This document shows, in pieces, positions 1-9,430 of a stretch of 64,000 bases of DNA. Source of the DNA: Zerene cesonia (taxonomy: Eukaryota; Arthropoda; Insecta; Lepidoptera; Pieridae); assembly GCF_012273895.1 (NCBI RefSeq), contig NC_052119.1, positions 5,713,990-5,777,989 on the forward strand. Reading direction: 5' to 3'. How positions within the stretch are numbered: position 1 is the first letter of the stretch; every line of letters begins with the position of its first letter. The position numbers and the translations under genes are program-made. The notes under the pieces are model-generated. The model was given only the letters and a program-made list of their open reading frames with translations. It did not search any database and was not told the DNA's origin.

Positions 1-226
1 GTATTAGTTAGTATGCGTGAATATTATCTTCAAATCGACTATAGTCTTCTGAACGACTACCTTTTCAAGGGAGAAAATAGGATAGAGCGTTAAGGAATTT
101 AAACCTTTTTAATGGATTATTTATTTGTTTGAACCTATTTTAGGGACGGAAATCAAGAAGTGGTTGTCCTTCAATTATTTGAATTCATTTCTTAATTAAT
201 TAAATACGAACATTAAAAGTATTATT
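1..226. other. AT-rich flank, no gene seen
   Basis: No open frame or repeat that I can support. It runs up to the first SINE-like element. Confidence 0.5.
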
Positions 227-540
227 CTATTGAGAGAGTCGAGCATGCGTCGGCACAAATTGGGGCAGCTCGCATCGGGAAAGTACCACATCCCCACAGA
301 AAATCGTAGAATAGTACCATGCTATTGTGTTTCACTCGGTGAGAGGGCAAGCCGGAGGCCCCTTTCCTTTTCCTGACCCTTCCCTGTTCATTCTTTCCAG
401 TAGTCAATCCTTTCCTTATCCTCTACCCCTTAAAAGGGGGCAACGCAATCGCAGAGGGCATCTGCGAATTTTCCTGGGCGGTCATCGCTTACTATCAGGC
501 GAACCACCAACTCAGTTGCCCGCTATGACATAAAAAAAAA
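227..540 (+). mobile_element. Lepidopteran SINE-like or LINE-tail element, copy 1
   Basis: The head reads TCGAGCATGCGTCGGCACAA. It is followed by a GGGAAAGTACCACATCCCCA block, a GCCGGAGGCCC block, a pyrimidine-rich stretch, and the tail GGGCGGTCATCGCTTAC...ATCAGGCG...GCCCGCTATGACAT ending in oligo-A. The same order of blocks occurs at 19474-19827, on the minus strand at 7290-7567, and partly at 38080-38260. The ATCAGGCG...TTGCCCGC tail is one I recognise as common in lepidopteran non-autonomous retroelements. Just before the tail is a small hairpin, TCGCAGA at 449-455 against TCTGCGA at 461-467. No target-site duplication was found. Short open frames on both strands here are repeat sequence, not genes. 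The exact family name is not assigned. Confidence 0.75.
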
Positions 541-1063
541 TAAACAAGCAGTAGCAGTGACAATGTACTATTACCCAAATAACCCTGAATAAGAAAATAA
601 TGACGTGTAGGTTAGATATCAACATCTTATCTATTATCACGAACTATATTAAACTAGGATTATAATTGCTAACACGCCTAATAAATAACCAGATTATGTT
701 TCTTACCCAAACTGACAAAAAAAAATTAACCGAAGTATACCTACAATCATAAAAATGTATATAGTTAAGATTATCTGAATAAAAGTCTTTTTACCCAGGA
801 AAAATATAAGAAGTTTATAACTAAAATATTCTGCTTTATCAAATACAGTAAACGAAAACATTCTTTTCTAACCAGACCCTATAAATACTTCACAATATAC
901 ATGTAAATTTAATTATGTGTTAATTTCTGTGTTTCACCCAAAAATCATCTATAATTCTAAGCTAAGTCCTCTTTTTTATGTTAAGGAATCAAATATTGTC
1001 ATTACAATTTATGCCATAGAGCTTTTATCAGAGCTTTATTGCATAATATCAGCTTCTACAATG
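541..1063. other. AT-rich spacer, no gene seen
   Basis: Very AT-rich. An open frame of 122 codons starting at 917 runs through the left end of the MITE at 1064, so I do not call it a gene. Confidence 0.5.
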
Positions 1064-1985
1064 TATTTTCTTGTGTTTGATTTTACGCGAGTACTATATA
1101 TACATTTAGAAATTAAAAACAGTCTCCCCGTGACCACGCTCGCTGTAAAGTGTTCGAAACGTCGGGTTAATAATATAATGAATAAATCGCGTTTAAAATC
1201 CGTTAAAAAGCTTCTACACTCTGCACTGTCTAACAGTTTGTTCTATCTAAGAATATTGTGTTCTTTGCGTTGTTTCGTATTTTAAATTCCAATATTTGTA
1301 ACAGTATGATTTGTATCAGTATTTCTTAAAATAATCAGCTTTCATTTAATTAGCCTAACCTTTTATATACACAATATATAACTTATATTAACATAGATAT
1401 ATTTAGGAAAACCATATTTACAGTTTGCACCCCCAGTTACCACAAACAATTTCACATATTTATTGTGAAAGAATGAATTTGCGTCACAAGTTTGCATGAT
1501 TTTAGCACATTTTTGTTAAATAATCACTTAAGCCATTCATATGTGCGATATTTATATGTATAATTTATAAAGAGCGTTGGAAGGAATGTTGATCGCTCTT
1601 TTAGTTCAATGATTTTACTAAAGAAGGAAGTGGAGATAGAGAACTTTTCTAATATTTACTCTGACTGGAAATTAAAGACTTAAAAGGTCATAGTCTTTTG
1701 GTATGTCATACCAAAAGACTAGAAAACACTATCAGCCAATACTGCCAACATCCGAAAAAATACTCTACATACCAACTGCGGAGAAACAGGTGGAAGTAGT
1801 TCACAACCAACAATTTTTGTAAGACCTTCAAGACATGTAAAATCTCAGTCTCCCCGTGACCACGCTCGCTGTAGTGTTCGAAACGTCGGATTAATAATAT
1901 AATGAATAAATCGCGTTTAAATCCGTTTAAAAGTCTTTAATTTTTAAATGTATAATACTCGCGTAAAATCAAACACAAGAAAATA
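1064..1985. mobile_element. Nested or composite MITE with 30-bp terminal inverted repeats
   Basis: The left end (1064-1093) and the right end (1956-1985) are perfect inverted copies, starting TATTTTCTTGTGTTTGATTT. Each end is joined to a copy of the same core, AGTCTCCCCGTGACCACGCT, at 1120-1210 and again in the same orientation at 1846-1932. Copy A therefore has left terminus plus core, and copy B has core plus right terminus, with about 635 bp of other DNA between them. A single element would be terminus-core-terminus of roughly 220 bp. The flanks allow a TA target site but prove nothing longer. I recognise the core and termini as a widespread lepidopteran MITE-type repeat. No transposase is encoded. 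Either two copies have lost opposite halves, or one element was split and its core duplicated. Confidence 0.75.
1691..1721. repeat. Perfect 15-bp-arm palindrome inside the composite MITE
   Basis: TAGTCTTTTGGTATG at 1691-1705 is inverted at 1707-1721 around a single T. It lies in the unexplained middle part between the two MITE cores, so it may be the centre of another foldback insertion. Confidence 0.7.
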
Positions 1986-4204
1986 CTTTACCTTTTTACT
2001 GACTGATTTCTCTTACATATTTTAAGGTTCTACTTTTAGGAGGGATTATCTTTGTTGTGTCTCCATCCGAGATAGAACCAACAACTAAAAAGCCAATTGC
2101 AACATTTACCATACATATTATATAATACGCACTGGAAATAATCACGAAATAATGAATCCATGAATTACTAATTGCCTATACCCGTAACTTCTTTAATTTC
2201 ACACGGAACAGTTAATAAGGCGGGAATATAATTTATACATTATATAAATCATAGAACACCCACATAGAAAGTTAATGTATGGCAAATACGATTGGATTGA
2301 ATAATGAAAATCATCATGATCTCCGTATTCAATAAGCGCCGGCGCATTCAACGGACTTTTTGCTCATAACAAACACATATGCTGCTTACAGTTGGGCGAT
2401 TGGTTTACGACTAATCATATTATAAGACTAGTAATGCCTCCGATCTTGTCTGTGTTTATAATACTATGTAACCACGCAATGAGATGGATATAACTTACTA
2501 ATGTATCAAATATGTACTAAATTTCGAAATCGTACCGTTACAAAGCGGAAAAGTTACTTGCTAGCATTGTATTTTTTTCTTAGAAGAAGGCTACATAACA
2601 CCAGAGTTATTTTTGATATGGATTTCAATACGGTATTAATTAATGGGGATAGTATATAAAAGAGGTGCGTAAAAGTATAGTCTTATCCAATATAATGGTT
2701 TTCTATTGACACAAGAAACAACGAATATTATTCATGTAAACAAAAATTTCTGACAGAGAAATCGATAATATTAAAACAATAACCTTCTAAATACGGTAAC
2801 AACATTATTAGCTGTTCCGACGCGTAATATTTTAAAGATCTGTAACAAATTATGAAAAGCATATCAAATCAGTAACAAAGATGTATTACATATTATAAAC
2901 GTACGTAAAATATAGTATTATATAACATTTCTTGTTGTCAATAATTACTTTAAAAAATGCATACATTTATCACTGCAGATGCGATAAAAACAATTTCCTT
3001 TTATCATGAAAAATCACTTTTTTTCAATAATCGCAGTTGGATTAGTAAATTAATCCTCATAAGTATTTTAATCATGCAATAATTATTATTTCACAAATGC
3101 ATGGCTATTCGATTTTACTTTGATATTAAGCCTTTATTTATCCGAAACATCTCATAAATATATGATTCGAATATGGCAAGCATGATTCTTTGCTTATTTT
3201 TGAAATAGGAAACTTTATGATATTGCAAATTAGCAATTATTATCAAAATTCGACATGATCTAACTTCTCAACTAACTAGTCCATGACACACTGACATTTT
3301 TCTAGACATATAGATTATTAATTTATGACAAAAGTCGCACCACAAATAGTAGAGCGTCCATAAATATCCTTAAATTGAATTTCTTCATCGAGCGTGGCGT
3401 GTTTGTTAGCAATCACGGCAAATGATAGGTAGCTGGCTAAAGACAGCTATGATAGCCTACGTTTTAATATTAACACTACAACCTTTACAACCTATTCGAC
3501 TAATAAGTGTGCTGTGGATTTATATTGCAATATTTTAAGTCTTCGACTCGTTCTTTCAATTTTATAGGATCGTCTTTAATATCTATGGATACCTACGTAT
3601 TTTTTATAAATAGCTATATGCTTATTATATCAAGAAAATGCAATTGATTTGTGCTATCTTTTAAACAAATAATAGGTATTTATTTGAGATTACATAATAT
3701 AAGTAAATATTTAACAAAATTAACATAATTATAATATATACAGTATTAATATTTTAATGAATACACATCCAACGTAACTAAATAAGATTTTTATAACACA
3801 TTCTAGCTTATTTATTCAAAATAAATAAGGAAAACACACACCACATTACGCTACATATATTATAATATGAGCAAACATTTTCTTATTAAATCTCGCTAAT
3901 GCGAATAAAATTATGGTTGCAATTGAATACTAATCCTTTTATAGTGTTTAGACAGTTTTTAGACATTAAAATAATATATAAATTATGTTATTATGAAGCA
4001 TGTGTATTTTGTTTATTTTTTGAATGTGTCATGCATATAAATTGAGCAATAAAATTGGATTACTCGTCCCCAACTAAATAAATGTCTGTGAGAGAGGATT
4101 ATGACGAAATATTTGGACATTGCTGTTATTTTGTTGAGACACTCCCGAATAAAGAATGCAATTCGACCAGTGAAAATCGCTTGTGAATCTCTTAGCATAA
4201 TCCT
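1986..4204. other. AT-rich noncoding stretch
   Basis: No exon, RNA gene or clear repeat seen. Short GC pockets such as 2335-2360 have no supporting structure. Confidence 0.45.
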
Positions 4205-4365
4205 TACTAATATTATAAATGCAAATGTGTGTATGTTCACAAAACAGCGATTTTGTAATGATTTTTGTATCTATAAGCGATTAGAGAGTGATATAGGCAA
4301 CCTTTTACTGTGGTGACATCAAGTGGAATTTCTTCTCACTACGCAGGCGAAAACATGGGCGGAAA
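4205..4365 (-). repeat. Decayed ACTAGC-family retroelement fragment
   Basis: It starts with CTTACTAATATTATAAATGC, the reverse complement of the usual 3' terminus of this family (seen intact at 21571-21590 and 49362-49381). It ends near CGCAGGCGAAAACATGGGCGG, resembling the GC-rich head in degraded form. The middle is too diverged to align by eye. Two short frames across it are not genes. Confidence 0.45.
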
Positions 4366-4731
4366 TTGTATTTACATACATAAGTAATAATAAAGTATAT
4401 GTTACTTATTTTCTGAAAAAGTGTGGAAACACAGTTTACTGAATATTGTAAGGGTAAAATGTCTTATACTTAGCATTATAAAGGTCTCTCACACACACAA
4501 CTTTATGGTATAAAGAAAGAGGCTCTTGTGAAATAAAATTACAGGCAGTCTGGTTCAGTACTAAATCAGACTGTTATATGTAGTTATGTTGATAGCTATT
4601 TGTTAGATAAGTTGTTATCACAGAAATAATAGAAGATTTCAAAAAAATCTTGTTCTGTCGGTAATTTGAATTTTATAGATAAAGGTAATATAAGATATAT
4701 TTAATTTGTAAATAGTAAAAAAAAAACTTAC

Positions 4732-4777
4732 CATCAGGAGGCACAATATCTTCGCAGAGACGGCAAGCTGTGGTAAC
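4732..4777 (-). CDS. Internal 46-nt coding exon, gene unknown (CRLCEDIVPPDG)
   Basis: On the minus strand a pyrimidine-rich acceptor, TTCTTTTCTTCAG, is followed by 46 nt and then a perfect GTAAGT donor. The exon is much richer in GC than the AT-rich DNA on both sides. One frame is open with sensible residues: VTTACRLCEDIVPPDG, where the last codon is split after its first base (upstream phase 0, downstream phase 1). A second frame is open (LPQLAVSAKILCLLM) but hydrophobic and less convincing; the third has a stop. The CxxC pair could be part of a zinc-binding fold; CRLC is also how ZAD domains begin, but 16 residues are too few to decide. I do not recognise the gene. This is the best-supported coding exon in the window. 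Confidence 0.6.
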
Positions 4778-7289
4778 CTGAAGAAAAGAACAACTCATTT
4801 ACTTATAACATTTAAGGCTTCATTGACACAGAAAATTAAATTAGTGAAATTTAGTGCTAATTGAAAAAGTTTCGTTAAATTAATTTCTTAGCTAGATTGA
4901 AACGTTTGCAGAAATATCAAATTTAATAAACCTTTTCAGTTGCGGTAAATACGTTATGAATAAGCAATATCTTAATAACACTGGAGGGTAACGAAAGGTT
5001 TAAAAACATTTAGCTAAAACTAGTTCTTCAAGGGATTTTATAATCTAACGCGAAAATTTAGAGTCTACTTTTCATTGGCTCTATAAAGGATTGACTATAG
5101 AAGTAATATGGATAGATTACACTTGACCTTTTAAAATTCACCCTCGCTTGCTTTTTGCTTATTACAAAGCAATTTAATTACGTAGCGTTTGCTGAAATAT
5201 GACTTGTGGTGGTTTAATGGGTGTGCATTAATTAGATTTTCTGTTTAGTCTCATATTGAGGGGAAATATATTAATGGGATATATTTTAATCTATATTTCG
5301 CTTAACATACCGTAGATACTTATAGGTATAAGTAAATTGATGAGACGATAGATGATATAGATCGCATAGCTTTTGAAAACAGATTTAATTTTGTATAAAA
5401 TATTGCCAAAATGGCCAAGCCAACGCTGATAATTTCATCTAGTCCGAATTAAATAAAAACTTGATCATTATTTGAAAATTCGCTAAAACCGTTACACATC
5501 CACAAATATTGGAATTTACCAACATAAAAGTATTATAGATACCATTAATCACTGATAATCACATTGTCATTGCTGGGTAATGCGATAGCTAGCAATAACA
5601 GCGGATAGAAAACAAAAACACAGTTCAGAGATCATTCAATCAACCGTTAATGGACTCAACGAACACCTATAATTTACTAAGTTGCATTCTATTGTAAGGA
5701 CAGATACACATGAGTTCCGTAATGCTATCTATACATATAGAAAATTAGCGCCAATTGCATAACCAACCCTGCAATTGCGAAAGTGTTTGTTTGAGATGCT
5801 TTCTACTAGAAAACGCATTGAGTTAATTATTACATAAAAAGTTGTAGTCACTCTAGAATGGAGTATAAAAACACTATAATGCATTAAATCGGAAGTGTCA
5901 TGACGTTTTTGGTATTTTCTGTTCTCGGATAATTAATTTAGCTTTGCTTAATGTATGTATTAAAAGGCTTCTCATTGATGGATTCTTTTCAATTGGCTTT
6001 CAGTTGCAAGACTAAAATATACTATGCATAGTATAGAGGTAACGCATTTGTGAATATTTTTTTATGATATCCTATGCATGGAAAAGAGAAAGAGACAACT
6101 ATTTCTTTTTCTGTTCAGAAGAACATATCATTCAATCCTCCCAATCGCCAAGTATCGCATTTTATCAAAAATTTGAAACATTTCAATAAATCTGCATATA
6201 TACTTCTACTTGTATAATGTATACGTGTCTGTGTGGACGTAAATGGCATCAAATTGAATTAAATTGACACCGGGAAGGTCACGTCATGCACTAATTGGAA
6301 ATCAAGGCACGAGATTATTGATTGCTTTTCAATAACCATTGAAGTATGTTATTAAGTTATTTTTTCACAATTAATCTTATCTGATTGTTGTTAGGTTTTC
6401 TCTAGCAAAGCATAGCCCGTTCTTTGTTTGCTAGCAGTTCTTAATTTTCTCGTCAAAACTCTAATTATAACTCTTATATTAAGTGTGTAACCTACAAATG
6501 TTGTGAGGACAGAATAAGGTTGATTTGATTATTTGTTATTATATCAACTATAATTAAATTAATAAATTTTGCACAAAATGTATTGGTATTCGTCTAAGTA
6601 TTCGTTCAATTACATTTAGTTGCTGTATGACCTTTTGGAAAAGGAGTTGTGGGTTCTTCTGGTCAGCTGGTCGCCACAGAGTAAAACAACCGAGAACACA
6701 TATCGAAAAATTTCAACGAATTAGATAAACTTATTGCTTCCAAATACGAAAGACAATCAAGGAAATCTATATCGCCATCATCCAATCGTCCAATCGATCT
6801 TCGTCTTTGAAAAATGCATTCAAAATGAGTAGAAACTAAAAAGTTCTAATGCTACTATAAACACAAACAAGTACGTTGTACAAATGAGTATTTACTCTGT
6901 TTGCAAGAAGCTCTCACTATTTGATAAGCGAATGACCTGTTCAGTGCTGGAATGGTATCATTACCGACGAAAACGAATTTTCTGAATAAGCTCCAAATGT
7001 ATTCCTAAAAATAAGCAGTTATTGAATATGGAAATGAATTCAATACTATTTTTGTGTAGCAAGTAAATGTTCATGATGTAATAAACTGTTAATATTCGCT
7101 TAAATTTTGCCGGCTTTTTCTCTTTCAGTCTGAAATACAATATGGAAAATAGTTTAAAAACCCGTTCCGAGACAATGCGAGTGATTAAACATTAAATAAA
7201 AAAAAAAACTTACGTCATTCAGGAATGAAGTACTTTATTAACAGTTAACAGTTAATTAATTTTCGAAATTGGGCCAATACCTTCAGACC
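4778..7289. other. Noncoding stretch, possibly intron
   Basis: AT-rich, with no exon I can support. If the exon at 4732-4777 belongs to a transcript starting near 8.9 kb, this is intron. The GTAAGT on the minus strand at about 7212 has no believable upstream exon; the sequence before it is the tail of a repeat element. Confidence 0.45.
6018..6035. repeat. 18-bp perfect palindrome
   Basis: TATACTATGCATAGTATA. No further context suggests a function; such palindromes are not rare in AT-rich DNA. Confidence 0.5.
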
Positions 7290-7567
7290 TCTTTATATCA
7301 TAGCGGGCAACTGAGCTAGAATATCGCCTGATGGATAGCATCCACCACCGCCTAGAAACATTTGCACTGACATTATCTTTGCATATGTGTTGCCAGTTTA
7401 TAATACAAAAGGTGTAACGATAATATTCAGAGGGTAGGAAAATTGCAAAAAAAAAATGCAGACCTCCGGCTTTCTAACAAAACGCAGTAGCATTCGCTTA
7501 CTACAATTTGATCAGTCTAATGGTACCTTCCCCGTTGCGAGCTGGCTCAATTCGTGCTCGACAACCA
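7290..7567 (-). mobile_element. SINE-like element, copy on the minus strand
   Basis: Read on the minus strand it starts GGTTGTCGAGCACGAATTGA, then GGGGAAGGTACCA, then AAGCCGGAGGTC. It ends GGCGGTGGTGGATGCTATCC, ATCAGGCG and TTGCCCGCTATGATAT. This is the same block order as the copy at 227-540, more diverged, and without a poly-A tail at the expected end. Confidence 0.65.
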
Positions 7568-8357
7568 CAATAAAAGATTATTTGGTATAAAGAACGTACA
7601 GACTAAACTGTGTGAACTCTTCGAACCATCAAAAATATATTGTCTTTGTATTACATTGTGATTAATTTAAGAATATAATAATATCAACTGGCGCTATCCG
7701 AGCAATGAACGTGTCTATATAACATATAAATCACTTAAGAAAGTTTTATCGGAATCAAGATGGATGATAAACTAAATGATAAAACCAATCGGTCGCTCGA
7801 ATATATATTCAATTATACGTAGTAGCATACATTTTGAATTCATTAATTTACTTTATCATGCATATTACTGATTAAACTGCAAAAAGAATCACAAAATTAA
7901 AAATCTTAACATAAAAAATGAAGATCTTATAATTTACATAAAAAGATTCATTCAACGTAAATTTTAGTCCACGATTAATAACATTTTTACCAACTTCATT
8001 ATAAGAACGAATTAAAACATCTTAGTTAAATTCCAATAAATACATTTAATACAGAGACTATAATAGAAGCCACGGAGCATAAAATTTTCATTAAAATGAA
8101 TTCAATTCAGGAAGTTATTTACATTTCATTGACGCTAATCGGCTAATAAAAAGATACGCTAAAATCAAGTAATAGATACCATCAAACATATTGTTATAAT
8201 CTTTCTATTATCAAAGTCTTTACTATTTGCACTATTTATTTATTATGGTTGGGAGAAGTCGTACTTTCCAAAGGAATCGAAACCGCATTTGCAGTTTAGT
8301 ATTAGTATAGTGCTGGTTTGTAATTCTATAGTAAAAGTAAGTGTAATATTTCAAATA
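7568..8357. other. AT-rich noncoding stretch
   Basis: No gene or repeat recognised. Confidence 0.45.
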
Positions 8358-8432
8358 AATAAATGGACTATTCAACGCAAAAATATCGTACCCGTAGTTC
8401 CTGAGATTAGCGCGTTCAAACAAACTTTTCGT
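8358..8432 (+). repeat. Fragment of an ACTAGC-type retroelement (subfamily with GTAGTTCCTGAGATTAGCGC)
   Basis: The phrases TGGACTATTCAACGCAAAAA and GTAGTTCCTGAGATTAGCGC, then TTCAAACAAAC, match a lepidopteran repeat body that is also present, more decayed, at 52199-52334, 57417-57578 and 60370-60480. The head and 3' terminus are missing here. Confidence 0.5.
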
Positions 8433-8795
8433 AAAAATAAATAAATTGTAAGAATGAAATTACACTACTTCCAAGTTGAGATTACGTGTTTTTTTTCTGC
8501 TAACGTGTTTTGTTATGCACCTAGTATTGTTTTTATGGATACAACATACAAAACAGTATTCGCAGCATGTATTTATTTTGATTGCAAAACAATTAACGCA
8601 GAACGCAAATGATAAGTTAACCACTTAAATTGAAAAACTTGTATATATATTATATGTATATTTATAACAAAATTATATCTTGAAACTTATGTCTATGATA
8701 AATTAAATAAACTTTATAAAATTGCAGTAGTTTAATTAAAGCCACATACAGTAATGTATTTTTGGAAATGCAATAAAAATTAAATAGCAACTTAC

Positions 8796-8847
8796 ATAGC
8801 CGAACTTTGCCGTCATGTTTTGTCCCGTTGTATATTACGTTGAACAT
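8796..8847 (-). CDS. Putative first coding exon of a minus-strand gene, unknown product
   Basis: An ATG on the minus strand opens MFNVIYNGTKHDGKVRL plus one base, ending at CTAT before a perfect GTAAGT donor. Continuing the frame into the intron adds AT-rich codons typical of noncoding DNA, so the splice site is the better end. About 120 nt upstream are TATA-like boxes (8965-8982) and beyond them a GC-rich block, which fits a promoter and 5' leader. A competing ATG 4 nt upstream opens a 12-codon frame that stops inside the exon, so it would act as an overlapping upstream ORF. The exon ends in phase 1, which does not fit directly to the 46-nt exon at 4732-4777 (phase 0). Either another exon lies between them, or they belong to different transcripts. 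I do not recognise the N-terminus. Confidence 0.4.
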
Positions 8848-8964
8848 ACATCTAACTGAATTTCCCAGCCGATTTTCTTACGCTAAAACCGAACAATCCA
8901 CTTTTATGTAATAATTTAACACACTTCGCATTCAACAAAAAAAAAAAAAACACTCAAAACAGCA

Positions 8965-8982
8965 TATTTATACGCCTTTATA
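8965..8982 (-). promoter_or_regulatory. Possible core promoter (TATA boxes)
   Basis: On the minus strand TATAAAGG (8975-8982) is followed by TATAAATA (8965-8972). Transcription would start about 25-30 nt downstream, near 8935-8945, giving a leader of roughly 90 nt to the ATG at 8847. TATA-like strings are common in AT-rich DNA; the call rests on the GC-rich block upstream and the ATG-plus-donor exon downstream. Confidence 0.35.
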
Positions 8983-9039
8983 AGCGTTACCGCAAACAAT
9001 AGGCTTTGTAGTCACACGAAAAAATAACTAAGCACGCTC

Positions 9040-9430
9040 TACGTTTGCTGAAATTAAACACCTCGAATTGTTTTACACCACTTTCATAGATTTTCCGGAT
9101 AGGCGTGTACGATAACTACGGCCACTCAACATTTCGCTAGTCCTGTGTCTTGAAGAGTGGCTGTGTTTACAACGCGATGTTAAACTTTTCCAATTTTTCA
9201 TATGCCGCTTTTCACGCGCGTATTTATTCGACTTCCGTCACAACAACTCCATGCGCACTCCTCGGCGGACGGCCGACGACTACGAGATAAAAACCGCGCT
9301 TGATTAAAAACTTATAAGCTAAAACTTTTTTGTTGGTGTGCGTGTGTTTAAGACGATATGTGCACAGGCTTTTTGTCTGAGCCATGCTCGATTTTCCCTT
9401 TACAGCCCTACAACGTGGATGCATCTTACA
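9040..9430. promoter_or_regulatory. GC/CpG-richer block upstream of the putative promoter
   Basis: It contains GC pockets unusual for this window, such as TTTCACGCGCGTATTTATTC near 9213 and CCTCGGCGGACGGCCGACGA near 9261. It lies directly upstream of the minus-strand TATA boxes. It could be proximal promoter or enhancer DNA, or a noncoding first exon of a divergent transcript. The 66-codon minus frame over it is not convincing as protein. Confidence 0.35.

Noticed and set aside
917..1285. 122-codon plus-strand frame
   Set aside because: It runs through the left terminus and core of the MITE at 1064 and has no other support.
7205..7352. GTAAGT donor on the minus strand near 7212 with an upstream TTTCTAG
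   Set aside because: The enclosed sequence is the tail of a SINE-like element and has stops in the frames checked.
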